Positions 59,098 to 64,000 of a stretch of 64,000 bases of DNA are shown piece by piece. The DNA comes from Trifolium pratense. Lineage: Eukaryota > Streptophyta > Magnoliopsida > Fabales > Fabaceae. The DNA lies in contig NC_060063.1 in the NCBI RefSeq assembly GCF_020283565.1, positions 3,060,563-3,124,562 on the forward strand. The letters are read 5' to 3'. The notes beneath the pieces were generated by a model. That model was given only the letters and a program-made list of their open reading frames with translations. It was not told where the DNA came from and did no database searches. A program made the position numbers and the translations under genes. Position 1 is the stretch's first letter; each line of letters begins with the position of its first letter.

Positions 59098-61419
59098 CTA
59101 AGCAACCAGACGAAAGGTTGGCACAGCTAATAAGGGTTGACTTTTCGGAATTGTGAGCTCAAATTTTTCAGACATGTCTAAATTATCTGGAGACATACCA
59201 TATGGAAGCTCCCAATCGAAGCAATGCATTAGCTGAGCCACAACCAATTTCGAACTAGTTAATCCCATTTCCATTCCGGGACAACTTCTTCGACCTGAAC
59301 TAAATGGTATGAGTTGAAAATTGTGTCCGCGAAGGTCTACATTACTATCTTTAAATCTCTCTGGACAAAACATCTCAGCATTATCTGACCAAACCTTAGT
59401 ATCTCTCCCTATTGTCCATAAATTTATTAAAACTGTTGTATTTTTCTTTATGTAATAACCATCTACAACAACATCTTGAAGACACACATGAGGTGCTCCC
59501 AAAGGTCCAACAGGAAACAACCTTAAGGTCTCTTTCATAACCATAGACAAGTAAGGCAAATTTGCCAAGTCACTCTCTTCCACTTGTCTATTCATTCCAA
59601 CCACATTTTCTAGCTCATGTTGAAGTTTCTTCATTGCATTAGGATGCTTTAGAAGTAGTGAAAGAGCCCAATTAGTTGCAACAGCTGTTGTGTCTATTGC
59701 TGCTGAAATCATATCCATTATAAGAGCCTTGATGTTGGTTCTATCAATGTCATATTTTTTGTCTTTGAAATCAATTGGTTGGTTCATGAGTGATAACAAT
59801 ATGTCTACAAAATCTTTGTTGTTATGACCTTTTTGTTCTTCAATTGATGGATTCTCGTGCTCTTTTATTATGTACTCCAAAAATTCATCAAGTTGCTTCC
59901 ATGCTTTCTTACAACGTCTTTCTATTCCCTATTATTCCATGAGTTGAATTAGCAATATTATATTGGATATTAATGGAAAACTTAAACTAATATACATTAA
60001 GATACTAGTAATTGAATCTATAAACTAATTTTCTAAATGGTAGTTAATTATATGTTTTTTTGTTTTGGTTTCACTATCAGTATTCGGCTCACTAAACCGT
60101 CTAATCTAGTTTGGAGGTCTGTTTTAACATCAAGCAATTCCAGCCTCATCCCAATCGTAATTGCGGAAAATCGAACGATGATCATCCCTAACAATTGGTG
60201 AGGTAGTTATATGTTTTGTTTTACTAATTTTATAAACATACTACCCATGTGATTATGAATATCTATAAACTAATACTACCCATTTAGAAATGGTAGTTAA
60301 AAAAAAAAAGGTAGTGTCTTCAATGAAGACTCTTAATTTGTAAAAAAATAAATAATAATTTACATTAATTTTTTTCCGCACATAAGATTTTGGTCCTGTT
60401 TGGATTTGGCCTATTCTTGAGCTCGTAAAAATAGGTTATGCAAATAAACAAACTTTTACGTTAATTCATAAATTTTCACTAACAAAAATTGTATCTATAT
60501 TTTTCTCATAAATTACCTTGAAGAACTTATAATAATAAATAAAAGCTTATTTATTTGTATAAGCTGTTTTGCATAAGCTAAAAAATAAGTCAATCCAAAC
60601 GGATCATCTATATCAATAACAACACACTTTTTTTATTAGTTATAACAAGTATGAGTTGGTCTACGAATTTCAACAAATAAAAAAATGTTCACTGAAATAT
60701 ATATCAATATATCATACCTGAAGATCAAACGGACGTAACCAAGGTAGATAGTCAGCCAGATCAAACATTCCAATCAATGTCAATTCCTCGTGAACAAGCT
60801 CTTTTAAGTCGAACTTATCATCTTTGCTTCGACCCAATATCATTTTGTAATTGATATTCTCAATAAGCTCAGCTACAACCTTGCTAACATGAACAACCTC
60901 ATGTAATGTTGCTGATTTTCTTAATGACTTAATCAACAATCCAACTTCTACCTTCCTCAAAGGAGCAAACATTTCAACTTTTGAAGTATGCAACAATTGA
61001 ATGTTACACAATTTCCTCATATTTCGCCAATAGTCCCCATATTCAGTGAAAACTATGCCCTTTCCACCATATGAAAAATAACTTGAAGCAAAAGTTTTGG
61101 GTCTACTAGAGAAAATACTATCATGGGTCTTGAGGAATAGTTCAGCAATTTGAGATGATGAAACTACAATGGTTTGGACTTGTCCTAATTTCAATGACAT
61201 TATGGGTCCATATTTTTGTGAAAGGGATTGAAGGGTACGATGTGGAAGTTTACCTAGCATGTGAAGGTGACCAATAATTGGCAATGGTTTTGGACCTGGT
61301 GGATTTTTCCTACCATTTTTTTTATGCAATTTTGAGTGAAGAAATATAGTAACCAATAGAATGAGTATGAATATTGTAAGAAAGAGAAATTCAGGGTTAA
61401 CTAGTGTTTGAGGTAACAT
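59098..61419 (-). CDS. CYP736A: Cytochrome P450, CYP736A-type, 510 aa
   Basis: Two exons on the complement, 60718-61419 and 59098-59928, are joined in phase 0 (CTTCAG/GTATGA; AATAG/GGAATA). The N-terminal anchor (FLFLTIFILILLVTIFL) precedes a basic KLHKKNGRKN segment and the hinge PPGPKPLPIIGHLH. C-helix YWRNMRKLC, I-helix MISAAIDTTAVATNW with the classical Asp-Thr-Thr, KETLRLFP, CPERFKDS and heme loop PFSSGRRSCPG (Cys450) are all present. It is more divergent than the two plus-strand genes and lies convergently to the nearest. Same intron position supports common family. Predicted ER-bound monooxygenase with unknown substrate. Its I-helix keeps Thr where the other two have Ser, so oxygen activation may differ. 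Confidence 0.92.
60391..60606. mobile_element. MITE in P450 intron (gtttggat ends)
   Basis: The left end is gtcctgtttggatttggcct and the right end is aagtcaatccaaacggatc, inverted at the tips. The interior has aataagtcaatcc and agcttatttatttgtataag. Same broad family as the elements in the isomerase introns. Confidence 0.55.
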
Positions 61420-61529
61420 TTTTGTTTAGAAGAAATGTGAAGTGTGCGTTGTCACTGCCAAACCAAATGAGACACTCCCAAGTGAGAAAGAAGAAAGCTC
61501 CAAAATTGAAAATAAGTATTGGTTATGTT

Positions 61530-61880
61530 CTATGTCGGGTACAGTACCGGTACTGGTACGCGGTACGATATTTTTAGAAAATTTAAGGTACGGGTACATT
61601 AGTATAAAATATTAAAAAAATTATTTTTAAGTGAATTATTATCATCATGCTTTGAAGATTTAATTTTTTTTACTACCGTCTCAACTATTTTCATAAAAAA
61701 ATGAGAGATAATTGAAATATAATAAAAAATTATAATATTTTAAGAGATTTTTAACAGCCAATATGTTTTTTCGTATTCATCATCATAAATCACCCAAATA
61801 AAAATGGGTACGGAATCGGTGCGTACCATACGAGTACCATGGAGTATCCGGTACTGATACGTACCTGGTACGGGTACTTC
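61530..61880. mobile_element. MITE-like repeat with ggtac-rich ends
   Basis: Both ends are dense in GGTACC-type motifs: gggtacagtaccggtactgg on the left and ccggtactgatacgtacctg with ggtacgggtac on the right. An AT-rich centre lies between. The arms can pair. The right end abuts the LINE fragment directly. Exact termini are unclear. Confidence 0.5.
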
Positions 61881-61884
61881 ACCC

Positions 61885-62512
61885 ATTGGAATCAGATCTG
61901 GCGCGCGAAAATTCCACCAAAAGTGAAGAACCTTCTTTGGCGTATAGGTCGGAACGTATTACCAACGCGCAAGAGACTAAATAGCCGCGGTGTACAATGT
62001 CCGGTGCAGTGTGCTATTTGTAACGACGCAGAAGAAGACATCTTGCATGTGTTGTTTATGTGTATGACAAGTAGGCGTTGCTGGCAGCGAGCAGGGCTAT
62101 GGAATCATGTAAATGCAGGTCTGAATACTAATAATAATATTGATGAGAATCTGTTCTCAGTTTTGCACAGGCTAGACAAAGACCAGCAAGAATTCTTTAG
62201 TGTGATGATGTGGAGTATATGGAAGCGCAGAAATAATCAAGTATGAGATAATATCGCCGACTCCGACCAAACTGTGGTAGAACGAGCTAGACATTTAATA
62301 ACAAGTTGGCGCGATGCACAACAGATCCGCTCTCTAACCAACACTGTTCAGACAGACCCGCAGAAGATGATTTGGGTCAAGCCAAGTCATGGAAGGTACA
62401 AGTGCAATGTAGACGCTTCTTTTTCCCTTACTCATAACAAAGTGGGTATTGGTATGTGGATAACCATGGAAGGTTTGTGGCTGCTGTAACACCCAAACCC
62501 GTTAATTAATTA
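61885..62512 (+). pseudogene. LINE (non-LTR retrotransposon) ORF2 tail: zf-RVT and RNase H
   Basis: The plus-strand frame starts at WNQIWRAKIPPKVKNLLWRI with a Cys-x2-Cys/His zinc-binding reverse-transcriptase domain (CPVQCAICNDAEEDILHVLF), then MMWSIWKRRNNQV, a stop at 62244-62246, and the same frame again to the RNase H start GRYKCNVDASFS. The stop stands where relatives have Trp. After GIGM (about 62,457) bases are missing, and the natural continuation (DNHGRFVAAVTPKP) is in another frame. The reverse transcriptase and endonuclease parts are absent. Dead 5'-truncated fragment. Confidence 0.85.
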
Positions 62513-62710
62513 ACTCTGCCTTTATAAAATCTTTTTATAAAATACGCAGCTTGAAAATTGAAAATATGTTTATAAAGCGCTGGTTTGAATACTACAAGCT
62601 TCATTCAAAGATAATACTAATACAATTAATTAGTAAAATGTTTGAATAAACAACACAAATCTTCGCATCGACACGATGCGTCATTAGTCATACAAAACGG
62701 ATACATTTTC

Positions 62711-63030
62711 CACTACAACATTTTTCACTTTCGGCAACAGCAGAAAACCGTGGGTAAAAGCAGAAAAGCCGTTGCCTAAACGTTTAGTCAACCATTTTCC
62801 AGGGGTGGTGTATACGGGCGTTACCTATTCATATAGACAACGGTTTTTTCACTTTAGCCAACGAGAAGTAAACACCGTTGTCTAAACTGTGGGAAAGACA
62901 ACGGTTTACTAGGCCAATTTTAGTCCACGGTTTAGCTTATTCCACACTGTTCAAACCGTTGGCTACTGTATAAGCAACGATTTTATTTTAGATACAATTA
63001 TGTTTAGGCCACACTATAAAATCGTTGCCT
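62711..63030. mobile_element. CACTA-like repeat with aacggtt/ccgttg subterminal motifs
   Basis: Begins cactacaacatttttcactt, a CACTA-type end. The following 300 bp repeats short motifs in both orientations: ccgttgcctaaacg, caacggttttttcac, ccgttgtctaaac, acaacggtttac, ccgttggctac and atcgttgcctat. No matching right end tgtagtg was found, so it may be truncated. Confidence 0.55.
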
Positions 63031-64000
63031 ATTATAGGTTAATTTAAAAAAAAAATAAGCAGCTATCAAATTTAATTAAAATAATTTTATTAAATGACTT
63101 ATAATAAGATTCATTTGTATTCGTTACATTAAATAATTCCACTACAAACAATAGTATATAAACTCTATTAAAATCTAAATATACCTAAACTCTATTTAAA
63201 TATACAACCAATAACAACATCTACATTGAATCTCATTCCATGAATCTTGACAATATCTTGCCTAAGCTTCCTAGTATCATTCCCATATACTTACAAATGC
63301 AATCCTTCAATATCATCCAAAACCACCAGAGTTTACTAAACGGCAACATACAATTCAAGATGCTAGGAATTGTCTTCATTTCTTCCTTGATACATTTTAA
63401 ATTAAAAGCAGCTCACATGCCCCTACAAATTAAACACAAGAAAACAATTGTTACCTTTGATTGGACAAGAGAATTAACAAACTTGTGTCTAAACAAGCTT
63501 TTGATTGCAAAGTGGTGCAATAAGATATACCAAAATACTCACTAGTTTGTACCAATGCAAGCTTGATTAATCTAGGGGATAACTAGACCAAACACATTTG
63601 ACAAAATATGTCACTTTGAAGAAATAAAACACATAAAAGTTTCCGGAACATGAATAAGGTAAATACATATATATTGTAAAGAAATCCATCCAGTGAGAGT
63701 CGCGGTAAAACTTTAAATCAACACTCACTAAATCATGCAATGACAATGTACCAAAAACAAAATCATGCATTGACAAATCAACAAAGTGATTTACTTATCA
63801 TATAGATTTTTAGAGGTGAGACAATGCATGTATATGCTATAGTATAAAATTATTCATACCCACATAATTACTCTTCCTAGGTAAGCCTCATCCATCAAAC
63901 ACATAAACACACAAAATATATACTTTATCAATTCAAATTCTTAATAATTTGAAATCTTATAATTGGTAAAGGGTTAGGGTGAAAGAAATATTCTATTGCA
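63031..64000. other. Terminal AT-rich stretch, nothing recognised
   Basis: Open frames at 63240-63545 (plus) and 63567-63776 (minus) have no recognisable motif or splice context. No repeat termini were identified. Confidence 0.5.

Noticed and set aside
62484..62510. tgtaacacccaaaccc read as the start of an LTR retrotransposon
   Set aside because: The same bases continue the LINE RNase H coding sequence (AAVTPKP) after a frameshift, so no separate LTR start is needed.

Overview
The window is plant nuclear DNA, most likely from a papilionoid legume of the Medicago/Trifolium/Vicia type. This is inferred from very AT-rich intergenic DNA, GT-AG introns, CYP736A-type P450s, and dense MITEs, SINEs, CACTA, hAT, Mutator, copia and LINE remnants. 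No prokaryotic signal, CRISPR array or RNA gene was seen. Exon boundaries were placed by eye from splice sites and reading-frame phase and checked for frame closure. No database was consulted.

Layout: (1) About 1-22,900 is one satellite array of roughly 33 head-to-tail monomers of about 702 bp. It is organised in local higher-order repeats: 2.1-kb trimers of two kinds, then 1.4-kb dimers. It decays toward its right edge. (2) 23-31 kb is gene-poor. It holds a small three-exon membrane-protein gene (complement 23,751-25,206) and a four-exon PLAC8/PLANT CADMIUM RESISTANCE-like gene (complement 28,685-30,311), with a SINE and several MITEs. (3) 33-45.3 kb carries an intact sterol delta8-delta7 isomerase gene (HYD1/EBP, complement 33,015-35,555) and an intact CYP736A-type P450 (38,205-40,289). 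These are followed by a rearranged block in which the P450 3' exon and the isomerase 3' exons are duplicated together (40,425-42,410), then a second isomerase copy killed by a nonsense codon (complement 42,905-45,276). (4) 45.5-53.1 kb is a transposon-rich zone. It has a CACTA mini-element, a 1.1-kb hAT element with a GC-rich core, three Mutator-like elements (two with clear and one with near-perfect 9-bp target duplications) and a copia RNase H fragment with an inverted piece. (5) 54-61.4 kb holds two more P450s of the same family, one on each strand (54,185-57,225 plus; 59,098-61,419 minus). (6) The right end has a LINE ORF2 tail with one stop and one frameshift, and a CACTA-like repeat.

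Functionally the window is a small CYP736A cluster (three complete genes and one 3' fragment) interleaved with sterol isomerase copies. The P450s are predicted ER-anchored monooxygenases of specialised metabolism; their substrates cannot be read from sequence. HYD1 belongs to core sterol synthesis. Joint action of the two is not shown; their shared history of segmental duplication is.
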